Source: Botryotinia globosa (Eukaryota > Ascomycota > Leotiomycetes > Helotiales > Sclerotiniaceae). Taken from it: 64,000 bases of DNA. Positions 12,146-23,500 of this stretch are shown here, piece by piece; the first letter of the stretch is position 1; every line of letters starts with the position of its first letter. Under the pieces are notes generated by a model. The model was not told where the DNA came from and searched no databases. It saw only the letters and a list, made by a program, of their open reading frames with translations. The translations under genes and the position numbers were made by a program. The stretch covers positions 868,001-932,000 of the forward strand of contig RCSZ01000013.1 of the NCBI GenBank assembly GCA_014898425.1, read 5' to 3'.

Positions 12146-12272
12146 ATACCAGGGGCCTGCGAGCCCCCGGACCCCTTGCTTTTTGAGAAAGTATTATATA
12201 ATTATATTTATAATTATAAAAATCTAAAAAAGAAATTTTATTGAAAGCTTGCAGGCGAAGTCGGTTTACCTC
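12146..12272 (+). repeat. 127-nt GC-hairpin module, copy 1
   Basis: Begins ATACCAGGGGCCTGCGAGCC and ends GTCGGTTTACCTC. It matches 13684-13810 with a single difference in 127 positions. GGGGC-CTGCGA-GCCCC near the start can form a hairpin, and GCCTGCGAGC near the start can pair with GCTTGCAGGC near the end, with AT-palindromic sequence between, so the whole unit can fold as one long stem-loop. It is strikingly GC-rich in an AT-rich surrounding. Function unknown. Confidence 0.85.
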
Positions 12273-12840
12273 ATTATATTACTTTTTTATATTTTTTTTG
12301 TTTCATTTTTTTTTATATTTTTATATTTTTATATTTTTTTACATTTTAGTGGATCACTTCACTTCGAATCATTAATTATATCACTGAACCACAAAAGCTA
12401 TAGTATTAAAATAATTTTTATTAATTTTAGATTTACTATATTCAATATAATCCTCTTCCAATTAATACAATTATATAAGCTCCAATTATATTTATATTAA
12501 TTAAACTTCAACCTTTTAGAAAACCCTTAGTTTTGAAGCTAGTAATATAAAAAATATATCATTTGAAAGCCCTTAGTTTTCTATATATAGTTATTACTTT
12601 TCTTTTTTTTTATTCAATTTATATTAATTTAAATAAATTAATTTAAATGATTTCGTTGAAAAAGTTTAAATGTTATAATTACAATATCAAGAAAATCGAG
12701 CTAATCAGATTGCTTAAATCTAGCTAATCAGATTACTTGAATTGGATTTTACTAAACAAAGTTCTTTTTTTTTATATTTATATATACTTTTAGTCTTTAC
12801 AAATGATAAGAATATTAAGGAGATAAATTTCTAATAAATA
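12146..12840 (+). repeat. Internal direct repeat, copy 1 (heavily AT-mutated)
   Basis: Direct repeat partner of 13684-14588. It starts with the 127-nt GC-hairpin module, passes a variable T-rich tract, and resumes at about 12340 with a stretch alignable to copy 2 to around 12840. Outside the module the differences are mostly C-to-T or G-to-A in this copy relative to copy 2, for example near the end, where copy 2 keeps GGAGGTAAACCTCC and this copy reads GGAGATAAATTTCT. Copy 1 is therefore the more strongly mutated one. Confidence 0.75.
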
Positions 12841-13683
12841 AAATATAAATAATGATTTTATATTTAATATAAAAATTATTTAAAATTTTATATTATTTTT
12901 ATTTCAATTAACTTTTTAAAGTATATATATTATTCAGGGTATATTGTAATAAAGATATATTAATCGAATTCTGGAATTTATAAAAATCTGATTATAAAAA
13001 AAAAACAATAATAAAAACAATAGTATATTATAAAGAATGATTATTTTTATAATATCTTTTTTGAATTTAATATATTATATAATATAGAAAAACAATATAT
13101 TAGTTTTGATTCAATCTATAATATATAATAAAAAAGCTTTTATTTATAGAATATAAAAACAATCGAAATCTATCTTTTCGAAAACTAAAACAATTAGAGT
13201 TATATTTAAAGATAATATAGAGAAAGAATTAGTTATTCCGATTCTTTTTAATAATTATAATTATAATATAAATATTATTAATATAAGGAATCAATTATAT
13301 TTGTTTATATTGAAGTATTAATAAATATATTATAAAGAATATTAAGCTTTAGAATAATAGCTTTTAATTATTGTTTTAGTTAATTGCTATTTGATTTATA
13401 AAGAATTTGTTTTAAAATATTCTATAATAAAAATTTTAAAATATAATGCTTTTTGAAAATCTATTGTTAATAAATTGATTGATGAATTTGAATTCAAATA
13501 TTATTTTAAAAGTTATTTTGAGTTTTTATAGATTATAATTAAGGATTTTAATTTTCTTATAAAATATTATTTTATTAAATTAAGAAATAAAAAGGATTGT
13601 AATATATATAGAGAATTGTTTTTTGATAAAAAAAAAGTTATATTAAAGGAAATATCGAATAATTTTCAATTAAAAAATAATAG

Positions 13684-13810
13684 ATACCAGGGGCCTGCGA
13701 GCCCCCGGACCCCTTGCTTTTTGAGAAAGTATTATATAATTATATTTATTATTATAAAAATCTAAAAAAGAAATTTTATTGAAAGCTTGCAGGCGAAGTC
13801 GGTTTACCTC
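13684..13810 (+). repeat. 127-nt GC-hairpin module, copy 2
   Basis: Second copy of the module at 12146-12272, same orientation, one A/T transversion different. The flanking repeat DNA downstream of both copies is much more diverged, so the module has been conserved, recently copied or gene-converted separately from its surroundings. Confidence 0.85.
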
Positions 13811-14588
13811 TTTTATTTTAATCTTATTTTTTATTTTAATCTTATTTTTTAATCTTTTATTTTTTTTTTTATTTTTTTTTTTTTATTTTTTTTTTTTTAT
13901 TTTAGTAGATCACTTCATTTCGAATCATCAATTATACCACTGAACCACGAAAGCTATAATATTAAAATAATTTTTATTAATTTTAGACTTACTACATTCA
14001 ATATAACCCTCTTTCAATTGATTATATAAACTTTAATTATATCTATACTAATTAAACTTCAATCCTTTGAAAAACCCTTAGTTTTAAAGCTAATAATATA
14101 AAAAATATATCATTTAAAAGCTCTTAGCTTTTTATATATAGTTATCACTTTTTTTTTTTAATTCATATTAATTTAAATAAGCTAATTTAAATGATTTCAT
14201 TGAAAAAACCTAGAATTTTATATTATAAAATTTATATTATTTCAATTTGAATCCTTTATAAAAACCTTAGTTTTGAAGCTAGCAATATAAAAAATATATT
14301 ATTTGAAAGCTCTTAATTTCTTATATATAGTTATTACTTTTTTTCTTTTTCATTCAATTTATATTAGTTTAAATAAGCTGATTTAAATGATTTCGTTGAA
14401 AAAGTAAGGAGTTGTGCTATGGCTACAATGCCAAGAAAGTCGAGCTAATCAGATCGTTTGAATTGAATCAATCAGATTGCTTGAATCGGGTCTTACTAAG
14501 CGAGGTTCTCTTTTTTTGTGTCTATACACACCTTCGATCCTCGCGGGCGACAAGAATATTAAGGAGGTAAACCTCCAATAAAAATATA
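13684..14588 (+). repeat. Internal direct repeat, copy 2 (less mutated, with inner tandem duplication)
   Basis: Same unit as 12146-12840, about 210 nt longer because a segment of roughly 180 nt is duplicated in tandem inside it (compare the CTTAGTTTT-containing stretches near 14,075 and 14,260). The distal part, about 14,400-14,580, keeps ordinary base composition. The two copies could be long terminal repeats of a nested retroelement, but they lack TG...CA ends and the 840 nt between them have no retroelement frame. Confidence 0.7.
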
Positions 14589-14898
14589 TAAGGATATTAA
14601 GAATATAATATTCATTTATATAATAATAATAAATATTTCAATAGTTATCATAGAATATAGTTCAAATATTATAAAAATTCTTAAAATCCCGATGATTTGA
14701 TTGGTCCATTAGATCCCTGCTAAGCGACGGCGCCGCTAGTTGATAGTCTAGAGGATATAACGCCCTTCCAAATCTCATCATATCAAATCATTTCAAATCA
14801 AATCATGTTTCTTTTAATTTCCCTCTCATTTCGTCCACTTTCAACACTCTTCTATTTCACAAGCTTCCCACCCCTACTCATCAATCTCCCACCACCCC

Positions 14899-17540
14899 TC
14901 ACAACTCATCCTTAACCTTCGCCCCCTTCTCCGCCTCAAAAGCCCCTCCACTCAAATCCGGCATCCCCATAATCTTAACCACCAAACTCGTCCACCCGGT
15001 GAAATGTTGAGTTCTCTGTCCCACTCCCGTCTCAGGATTATATTGTTCCCACGCAAATCCGGTTTCTTGCCAACTATCATAGACCGTCTTGATAAGATTC
15101 AACCTAAGTCTGGTGTAGAGGTCTTTAGATTTTTCTTGGTGAGGGCCAGGAATTTGTGCGTATTTCTATAAAAGGATTAGCATTTTCGGCTAAGGAATCA
15201 TCAGACAGGGGGAACTTACAAGTAATTGAGAAACGGCCAAGAAATTCATATTCATCCAAATAGGACCTCTCCAATAATTTTCATCTGTTCCATAGAACGA
15301 ATCTTTCTTGCTCAGAGATCTGATACCATGTTCACTCCACAATTCCTCTTCATCACCCAACAAACTAAGAATGTGGCCCAATTTATCACTATCCTTATCA
15401 ACGAGACCTGTCAGGAAAGGAAAGAGAGAAACATATCCCTTATGACAAACCAGTTGATGTTCTTCGTAATCATCAATCGTAGCATCGCAATAGCATTTTT
15501 CCTTTTCGCTCCAGTGTAAATCATCAATGTTGTGGTGAATAGCTATTTCGATGGTAGCTAACTCAGCAACATCATCTACCATGCCGAGGAGGCTAGCGAT
15601 ATTCTTGAGAGATTTAGTCATCATACCCATCCAGGACATCAAATCAACATGTAACTCTCCTGGATGAGGTGGTTGAGGACGAGGATAATCATCGAGACCA
15701 CTAGTAAGAATATGTTGTGGTGTTCGACCTCTCCATCTATAACCTTCCTTGGAACTGAATGCATCACGATCATAAGATTTCAAATCTCCGGCTTGAGTTT
15801 TGCGGAACCAGTAGTAGTGCTTCTTGAGCTTAGGATAGAGCTCATTAAGATATTGAAGACCAGCTTCTGGATTCTTCAAATACGCCGAGTAGATTGAAGG
15901 TTCTTGGCTGAGCTGCTCCTTTGCTTCTGGCGAAGTACCATTCAGTGCACCAAGCTTGCTAATAAAAGCATCAATGATGAAAAATAGCGTGGGTGGATTG
16001 GCATAGTGAGGATACTGTGTTTGGAATTCAACAGGAACCTTGCTGCGAGCTTCAGCACCAAGAATTTGTTCTCTACCAATCCATCCATCTTCATCCATAA
16101 GATTGAACCAGCTTCTGACAACCTCGAGAGTAAGATCGATATCCCAGTCGGCAATCGGAAGAAGGTGGAATCCTTCATCCCAGAGGAATCCTCTAGGGAA
16201 GAATGGTCGAGAAGGAACGGTAGTGAAAAGCTCAGATGGACCTTCCAGCTTTTCTTGTCTCCGTCCCCTCGCTGCTGCTGCTTCTTCCCAGAAGCCCTCG
16301 TTGCTCTCTTCATACTCCTCAGCATATGAACGATCAACCACCGAATCTCCATGGAAGTATCCAAGACCACCAATCAAGTTTGAGAACATTTTACTCGAAA
16401 ATCTTTGAAGACTCTCAATATCAAAAGGTGGTTGCAGATCGAATGTAGAAATAAATCGGTTGTAGAAGGAAACACTATTTTCGCCAATCAATCTCGAGAT
16501 TTCTTGGCTAGAAAGTTCCTTCTCCGCCGACGCACTGTTGAAAATTATATCGAATTCAAAATCTCCCTCAAAGACTTTCTGAACCAAATGGAAGTTTCCT
16601 TCATCAGGTGCGTGTGAGACGGTATAGATCTGATATGGAGGAGGGGCATTATCTTCTCCATAAGTTCCAAGATATTCATCGATTTGCTCCTTCAACTTGC
16701 CGAACAAATGAGGTTTGGCAGCCCAAAGTAACTTCTCATCAAGCGTAAGAGAGTGAACAAAAGTTCTATCCAACGGCTTCTCCTTATACGACGGATGATC
16801 CGAAGCAGGATGGTAGCCCCGACCAGGAGTAACCGTAATCTTATATTCGCCCAAGCCATCCGAATCACCATTGAAATTGACTTCTCCCTCGAACCCCAAA
16901 TCATCCTGCTCATTCGCAACCGTCAAACTTCCCAATCCCTCCAGAGAAGCGTAGAAAATCATCGTGGTCTTCAAATCTGCAGGCGACCCATCCCTAACCT
17001 TACCCCTCACTCTCGTCGCCCAGTTTCCGCCATGTTTTCCCCCAGGGGACTTGACAAAGAAAGTGCTGATATCAATACCATTGCTCTCATCGTACATAGT
17101 TTGTTTCCCACCATTGCGAGCATCAAATTCCTCCCACCCATACCCTCTCATACCATCACCTTGCTCGCAAGTATGTCTAAAGTCTACAGATTACAGTTAG
17201 CCATGATTCCCCAATGTTCCTCCTCATCATTACAGCCACAACTCCCAAACTCCCATCCCCAAACCTCCCACAAAACACAAAACTTACTATGTTGCACATC
17301 CACGAAACTATCCACCTTCGCCCACATCAAGCCTCCGGTAAAACTTTTGGGGATCCTCGGACGAACCCCAAAATACAGATTCGGTTTGTAAGCACCCCAT
17401 AGTAAACTACTATTCTGTTCTCGCGCGATTTCCGTCGTCACAATGCCCACATCTTGCTTCTCAGCCGCGTGGACAGAAGTGCCCAACAGCGAAAGCACTG
17501 CTACCAGAGCGGTTACGGGCCGCAATGTGACAGGCGTCAT
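14899..17540 (-). CDS. CWH41: Mannosyl-oligosaccharide glucosidase (processing alpha-glucosidase I, GH63)
   Basis: Three exons: 17288-17540, 15220-17183 and 14899-15165, with introns of 104 nt (GTAAGT...TGTAG) and 54 nt (GTAAGT...TATAG). Joined, they give 827 residues, close to the 833 of yeast Cwh41. The N-terminus has a hydrophobic signal-anchor or signal peptide (residues about 8-25). GH63 features are plain: SLLWGAYKPNLYFGVRPR, then TCEQGDGMRGYGWEEFDARNGG across the first splice, FFPRGFLWDEGFHLLP near residue 415, and YWRGPIWMNMNFLAV before the last intron, ending in a GWTSLVVKIMG block. The enzyme removes the outermost alpha-1,2-glucose from N-glycans in the ER, the first trimming step before calnexin binding, and is also needed for normal cell-wall beta-glucan. 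The start at 17538-17540 is the first ATG in frame and places the signal segment correctly. No defects seen. Confidence 0.95.
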
Positions 17541-18108
17541 ATTTTTCCCCAATTGAAGAAAACAAAAAGTCAAGATCCAGAACTGGCAATCCGGATACTT
17601 AACATACGATGAAGAAAGGAAAAAAGGCTTTTATGTGAGAAATCATAGGACGTGATGTCCAAAGAACACCGTTGCGGATTTGTGGATAGATTGCGTTGCG
17701 ATCAGCCTGTGGCGCGAGGCTGCAGGGAAGGCTTCACGATTCCATATGATTATTGGTCCAAACATTCAAAGCACGGACGGATAGAGACGCGGGCCGAAAA
17801 GTTACGGATAAATGAATTAATTATGTTTCCGGTAATCGGGAAAGTGTTCCTGAGTATTTATCCACTCAACTATCTACCTAGGTAGGAAGGTACCTCCACT
17901 ACCTAGGTATGGATGGATGGGGAAACGCTCAAAAGAGTGCCAATGATCAAGGCTGATAACTCCCCGGATATCATGTGGTCCCGAGGTCATGTATTAATAC
18001 CAGTTTGCCAATCTTCACTCCATATGTAACCCCTCATCTGGCCTGTTTGCCATGTCTTATTCTTACCTAGCTAAGGTAGGTATGTAGGTACACTCCTTTG
18101 CTCCTCAT
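17541..18108. other. Intergenic spacer with palindromic motif copies
   Basis: Spacer upstream of the glucosidase gene and downstream of the SNRNP27-like gene. It carries two exact TACCTAGGTA palindromes (17875-17884 and 17900-17909) and related partial forms around 18,065-18,090. No gene seen. Confidence 0.6.
17875..17909. promoter_or_regulatory. Paired TACCTAGGTA palindromes
   Basis: Two exact 10-nt palindromes 25 nt apart (17875-17884, 17900-17909) in the spacer upstream of the glucosidase gene. Single exact copies are at 1401, 27583, 35778 and 48296. The role is unknown; a binding site or a repeat seed is possible. Confidence 0.4.
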
Positions 18109-19134
18109 TTAATCCCTACTCGGACTCAGAGGTCTATTAAATCCTCCAACCCGGTTCATGTATTGACGATACTGTGTCTTCTTTTCCTTCCTCACAGCAC
18201 TAACATTATTTCCTGCTACCTGTTTATTCTGTGTCGTTGCGAAGCCCCCAAACCCCATCATGGCCTGCATGGCTGCCATTCCATCATCCTCAACCACAAT
18301 ATCATCGTCCTCTTCCTCCTCCTCCTCAATTTTCTTCTTGTGCCGTGACGTCTTCTTGTTTCCACCATCGACATCCATCCGATCGTGATCTTGAGCTGTA
18401 GCTGTATTTGCATGACTGGCCCCAATACTGAAGCTGACTGGCTGTGGAGCGTCGTCTATATATTCGCTATTTCGTGTCTTCTCGCTACCTCGATCTTCTT
18501 TATAATCTCGCTCGTCGTCGCGCCGCGGACTCCTAGATCTTGCTCGTTCATTTGATTTCTCTCCCGATGATCGCTCATTGTCTTGCGGCGTGTTAGACAG
18601 TGTTCTAATGGCAAGTACAAATGTTCCGTCCTGCTCTGGACCCGATGAAAACATACCTTTTCTCCCATTTCTCTCCTCATCAATTCCTCGAGATTGTCGA
18701 GTATCATCTTGTTCAATGTTAGATCTACGTCTCAACGCAAACACCGTCTGCGAAAGCGCATTTGGCATAATCTCACCTCTCGTCCTATCCGGCACATCTC
18801 TTCGATGTCCCTCTCTCTTATCCGACCTCTCCTCATTCCTTTCCCGATAATCCCTATTCCGGTCACCACCTCGCCCATCCCGATATTCATCTCTCCTCCC
18901 CCCGCGGTCTCGTTCCCTCTCTCGATCTCGGTACGAACTGCGTCTATGATCTCTCGAATCGCGCGGCGACCTGCTTCTATCTCTGCGACTGCGATCATGA
19001 TTGCGATTTCTCTCATCGCGTCGATCTCCCCGATCATTTGTCTCATCTCGGTCTCGAGCAGACCCACGACTTTCGCTTTCCTCCCACATTTTGGTACTAT
19101 CAGGACGTTGTCTCCTTCTTGGTAGATCCGACAT
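18109..19134 (-). CDS. U4/U6.U5 tri-snRNP 27 kDa-like protein (SNRNP27 family)
   Basis: The start is the ATG at 19132-19134 (MSDLPRRRQRPDS). The N-terminal half is an Arg/Asp/Glu/Ser-rich RS-type domain with many RD and RSRSPR repeats. The protein ends in KTQYRQYMNRVGGFNRPLSP, the diagnostic C-terminal motif of the SNRNP27 family, a component of the U4/U6.U5 tri-snRNP that acts near 5' splice-site selection. An acidic run (EEEEEEDDD) lies before it. As a single exon the protein is 341 residues. Inside it, 18582-18656 looks like a 75-nt intron (GTATGT donor, CTAAC branch, CAAG acceptor) that is a multiple of three, so removal keeps the frame and gives 316 residues; both forms are possible. Confidence 0.85.
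   Translation of the reverse strand: MSDLPRRRQRPDSTKMWEESESRGSARDRDETNDRGDRRDERNRNHDRSRRDRSRSPRDSRDHRRSSYRDRERERDRGGRRDEYRDGRGGDRNRDYRERNEERSDKREGHRRDVPDRTRGEIMPNALSQTVFALRRRSNIEQDDTRQSRGIDEERNGRKGMFSSGPEQDGTFVLAIRTLSNTPQDNERSSGEKSNERARSRSPRRDDERDYKEDRGSEKTRNSEYIDDAPQPVSFSIGASHANTATAQDHDRMDVDGGNKKTSRHKKKIEEEEEEDDDIVVEDDGMAAMQAMMGFGGFATTQNKQVAGNNVSAVRKEKKTQYRQYMNRVGGFNRPLSPSRD
18582..18656 (-). other. Possible in-frame intron in the SNRNP27-like gene
   Basis: Minus-strand GTATGT at 18656, TCTAAC about 15 nt before the end, and AG at 18582. The length is 75 nt with no stop in frame. The encoded residues (GMFSSGPEQDGTFVLAIRTL...) are hydrophobic and uncharged, unlike the RS/charged sequence on both sides, which suggests intronic rather than coding sequence. 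Confidence 0.55.
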
Positions 19135-20551
19135 TGTGAATAAATCTTGAAGTTTGAATTCTTTCTCAAAAAGTCCAATCCAATCCAATGCAAGGGAATT
19201 ATCGTTGTTTATGAAGTAAAATGAAATAATGTAGAAGCTATAACAAACACACTTAGCTCTTCGCGACAAAACCGTATCGCGCCGTATCACCTCGGATCAG
19301 ATTTCAATTGGTTCCAAATCACATGATACCGTACCTCCAAACTTTACGTTGCACATCTATTAACATTCGCACTCGCCGCCCGATTTTTAGTTTAGTGGTG
19401 ATCCGAAAACCGAAATATCCCTCCCTCAACCTATCCCACCCAACATCCAAATATAATAAACATTCAGAGACCTCAACCATAAAACGATATACTCCCAAAC
19501 ATCAACCCTCTACAAGCTTTCCCAACCCTCTCATCTACACACGAAGAGTATCCCGCGAAAAAGATGCGACGAGGTACCTAGTAGAAATCAAATGAATGAA
19601 TGAATGCATGTCCAACGAAAGAAAAGCGTGGTTATTATTATCAAGTATCCCCGAGGAGGCCCTCACGCTCCATTCATGGAGCATGAGACCGGGGATAGAG
19701 TGATAGAGTGATAGAGTGAATATCTACTACCACTACACTACACTATCTCCCCAGGTCAGCATGTATGTACGGTATATGATATGGATTCTCATCCCATCCG
19801 ATCCCCTCTTGTCTCATCACTCAATACTACAATACTACTATAACAAGCACCAACTAGCAACCACCAACTAGCAACCACCAACGGTGCACCACCCACAAGA
19901 AACCAAATAAAAAGGACTCCTCCGCTTCGCCTCGCTTCTCCGCCCATACCCATACCCATACCCTCACCTCTCTGCACATCTCCAAGCTCGAAATATCCAC
20001 CTAGTATCACCATCCCTTCCACCGAGATCAATCTCAATCTCAAGTCCTCTATACTTACCTTACTTACCTTACTTACCATTGAATCCTCGTTGGACTGTGC
20101 AATTACAGCTCAATACCCAAGCAGACTTTTGAACCCACGCAAAATGATAGCCCGCAGGTTGCAGTCATGTAGCCAGCCATATACTCGTTTCATTAGTATT
20201 TCCAAACTGAGCACCTCTACTCATGTTCGCATACAGATGCCCGGTAACCATCAAGATCTGATATTCCCCTACACTGCACTCCACACCTACAAATTTCCCA
20301 CAATACACATTGATGAGACGGCCAGATTAATAATCGATAAACAAATATATTATTCTAATTCTGATGGATTTTCCATTTACCCTACACCCAAACATAATAC
20401 CATACCCTGCCAACGCTATGCTATTCAAAAACACCCATTCATCAAATCCATCCACCCACCCCCCTCTATGAATCCCCTTATTCCAACTATCTCTACACAA
20501 CATTGAAGATTTCAATCCCATCCATTCCCTTCCTCCAATACAACCTCCTCC
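19135..20551. other. Intergenic spacer
   Basis: No supported gene. It holds short tandem motifs (three GATAGAGT units near 19,695, CCATAC repeats near 19,945, CTTAC repeats near 20,055) and open frames of low complexity on both strands. Confidence 0.55.
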
Positions 20552-23500
20552 TTAAGGCCAACCAAAAACATTCGACACGCCCGCAACATTCCACCTAATC
20601 CCTACCAACACAACCGTCAAAGTAATCAACTCCACCACCCCAAGCACCGCACCCGCCATCATGAATTTCGGGCTAAAGATGCGATACAACATAAGATGTC
20701 TTCTCAACCAACCTGCCCACATGGTAGTAGCTAATGCCATGACTGCATAGTAGAGAATATGCCATGCCAAAGCAGCGGTAACCGTTTTCAAGAGTCCCTT
20801 CTTCTTTGGTTGTTGTTTCCAGAAGACGATGAGGGGAACTGCGGTTGCGGCAAGGATTTGAGGACCGAATGAATTGAGAGCGACGAGCAATGGAGACCAA
20901 GGGTAGCGAATTGTGTGGAGAGGAATAAAAGCGGATTCCCACTGGATAGAAGAGAGAGTAGCTTGGTGGCCAGTTTTGAAGAAATGGAAGGAGCCGAGGA
21001 TGGCGAGCATGATTGGTCCAATAGGAGAATTGGTCAAGGAGTTGAGATCGAGGAATTCTACTAGAGAGAGAATTTGGAGAGACATGAGAGAAAGAGCACC
21101 GAATCCCACAGGCTTTTGAACCATGAGTACTGCTAGAAGCACATTGGTAACAAGAAGGAAGTATCGAGCACCATGAGTATTGCCATAGCCAAGAATCATA
21201 ACCCGAGTACCTTGTTGTTTAGGGGCTCCAGCAGGTAAAAGATCCCCGATCGAAACGGTACCGATAGCAATACAAGGTGGTGCAAGATAGAACGCAATAG
21301 ACCCAGCACCCACAACCATGGCAAGAACTGTCTGAGCAATGGGGACTCGAATAGCTTTCAAGGCACCTTCATAAAAGTCAGGGAACCAATTTCCATCATC
21401 AGCGGCATCTAGAGTCCAGAAGATAGCAATGAGGAAGAGCCCGAATCTAAAAGCTCCATCAATCCAGAGTGGCGCAAACCCTTCATAGGAAAGACTAGTT
21501 GCATAATAAGCTTTGATGAATGCAGGTAAGGAGATTGCGAAAAAGAACGGAATGAGTAATTGCCAAGGAGCAGAAGTTGACGATGTGGCAGAGGCATAGT
21601 ATGTAGATCTACAGTAAGGCATCTGTTCTTCTCTGCACAATTTAGAGTACGAAGCAATCCAAGCAAGACCCATAAACACAAGAGAGTGATACACTCCCAA
21701 AGTGCGACTGCGTACTTCCGACTGTCTAAGCGAAGAAACAACACCAGCGACTCCGAAAGTTGTAATGAAAAACAACAAGATGGAGTCTTCCCAGATCGTG
21801 TAGGAATTCGATGCAAAGCCAATAGACTGACTAATTGTGAAGACGGTTGCCATCCAACCCCAGAATGTTTTTGGGAAGGGATTACCGATATTCATCAATG
21901 ACAGAAGAGCTCCAATGAGTCCACCGATGACAGCACCATTTAGACTCAACTCGATAACTTGTCCCTCAATGACTTCTTCCAAAATGGTGGCTTTCATAGT
22001 CCAGAGAGCCAGTCCTACTGCAGCCCCAACAGCAGAGGCCAGAGAAATCGACAAAAGCAAGTTTGGATTGATTTCCTCATCTCCAATATCTCTTTCTCCC
22101 TTTGCATAAGCTTCGAGTTCCAATTTGGCTTGAGCTTCGTCAAGATCTGCTGATTCAGGTTCATCGCCATCACTAGCATTACTATTGGCATACAATACCA
22201 AAGCTAATACGCTAGCAGCAAGAATGCAAATGCCTAAAATCATGCTAGGAACATCAAATCGTGCCCAGAGATCTCGGCAAATTCGCAAAGTCTCTGTTTG
22301 ATAGGCCGTAAATGCATGATAAATTTCAGTAGACTTTTGAGCTGATTTAGAATCCTGGATTTTTTCAGCTGACGACCAAAGAGCAGATGGAGAACCGTCA
22401 ATAGTGCTCTCCTCGATACCTCGAGCATCAAAGTATGCACGTTGGTATCTCTTGATACCAGCAGCTGTCATTCTAGCCACATTTGCCAAATTTTCCCAGG
22501 CATTGCCTTTCTTGCCTGCAAAAGCTTCTTCGATAGGCTTTCCAAGGTTATTGAAAGGAATTGGCAAACCCAAAAGCAGTGCAAGTGTAGGTACCAAGTC
22601 GATTTGATTGACCGGACGTGTCTTTGCGTTTTGTGGTGGCGATGCAAAGGCTGGATCTGTGCGACCGAATATTCCTTTCTTAGAATACATCCACAATGCA
22701 GCTTCAACTTCATCGTCGCTTTCTCCACCGTGATCACCTTTACCATCCATGCCATGGTCGCCCATGATGACCAATAAAGTATCATCATCAAGCTTCTCCA
22801 CGAGTCCTCGGATCATAATATCCATTTGCTGTAACTTGCTCGTCATAGCCGGATGATTTGGTCCATATCTGTGGCCCGCATGGTCCACACCCAAGTAGTG
22901 GGCAAACATAACGTCCCATTCAGCTTTCTTCTCTTTCGCGAGTAATGGCATGATATGCTCCGTAACCCCATTATCAACCGTGTGCAAATCCCAAACATTG
23001 AGAGAATCATATGCACGGCTGATATTCGGTTCAAAGTATCCAGGAAACAGCGCAGTCCATGTATCATCACCCAGATGTACAATCTTCTTTCCAGCATCCT
23101 TCAATTGACCCAAAAGATTATCCTCTTCAATAGCGGTACCTGCAAAGTTCGAACCCGCATCCACAAATGTAGGGAGTGTCCCGGTCGTAAGCCCCTTTAA
23201 TCTTTGCAATGTGGTTGTAGGTGGATCCGCGATAAAGGGCAATAAGAAAGCCTTGTTTGGTTCTCTGCGCGCAGTTTCGTACAAGAATGGTAATGCATTG
23301 TGAAATGCCTGTGAATCGTCACCCGCGAACGGTACCGTGAAATCGTAGCGTAACGCATCCACAATTACTACCACAGCCCTGTCGAATGTCTTTGGATGCC
23401 AACATCCTCCCTCCGGTGTACCGGCTCCTTTATAATCAACAGTTCTCGCAATTGGTGGTTCGGCGCAGGTAGATGATTCCTCCAAAACCAATCGTGTAAG

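Larger units (their letters stand above)
11289..14755. mobile_element. AT-rich, degenerated DNA-transposon-like element with terminal inverted repeats
   Basis: The two ends of the AT-rich island are inverted repeats. Reading inward from 11289 and, on the other strand, from 14755, both start TCCTCTAGACT and stay aligned for 29 positions, with 23 identical and 6 differences that are all transitions (G/A or C/T). Both ends are flanked by TA (11287-11288 and 14756-14757), the target duplication made by Tc1/mariner and pogo/Fot1-type elements. The 3.47-kb interior is extremely A+T rich and shows no transposase frame, so if it was autonomous it is long dead. Transition-only differences between the arms fit repeat-induced point mutation. 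Large direct repeats and two 127-nt modules are nested within. The family assignment comes only from the target duplication and end structure. Confidence 0.7.

Noticed and set aside
12146..14588. Direct repeats as LTRs of a retrotransposon
   Set aside because: No TG...CA ends, no primer-binding or polypurine sites, and too little sequence between the copies; kept only as direct repeats.
11320..14640. Search for a transposase, reverse transcriptase or mitochondrial gene in the AT-rich island
   Set aside because: No frame longer than about 80 codons and no motif; the composition alone resembles mitochondrial DNA, but no mitochondrial gene is visible and the TIR/TA ends fit a nuclear insertion better.
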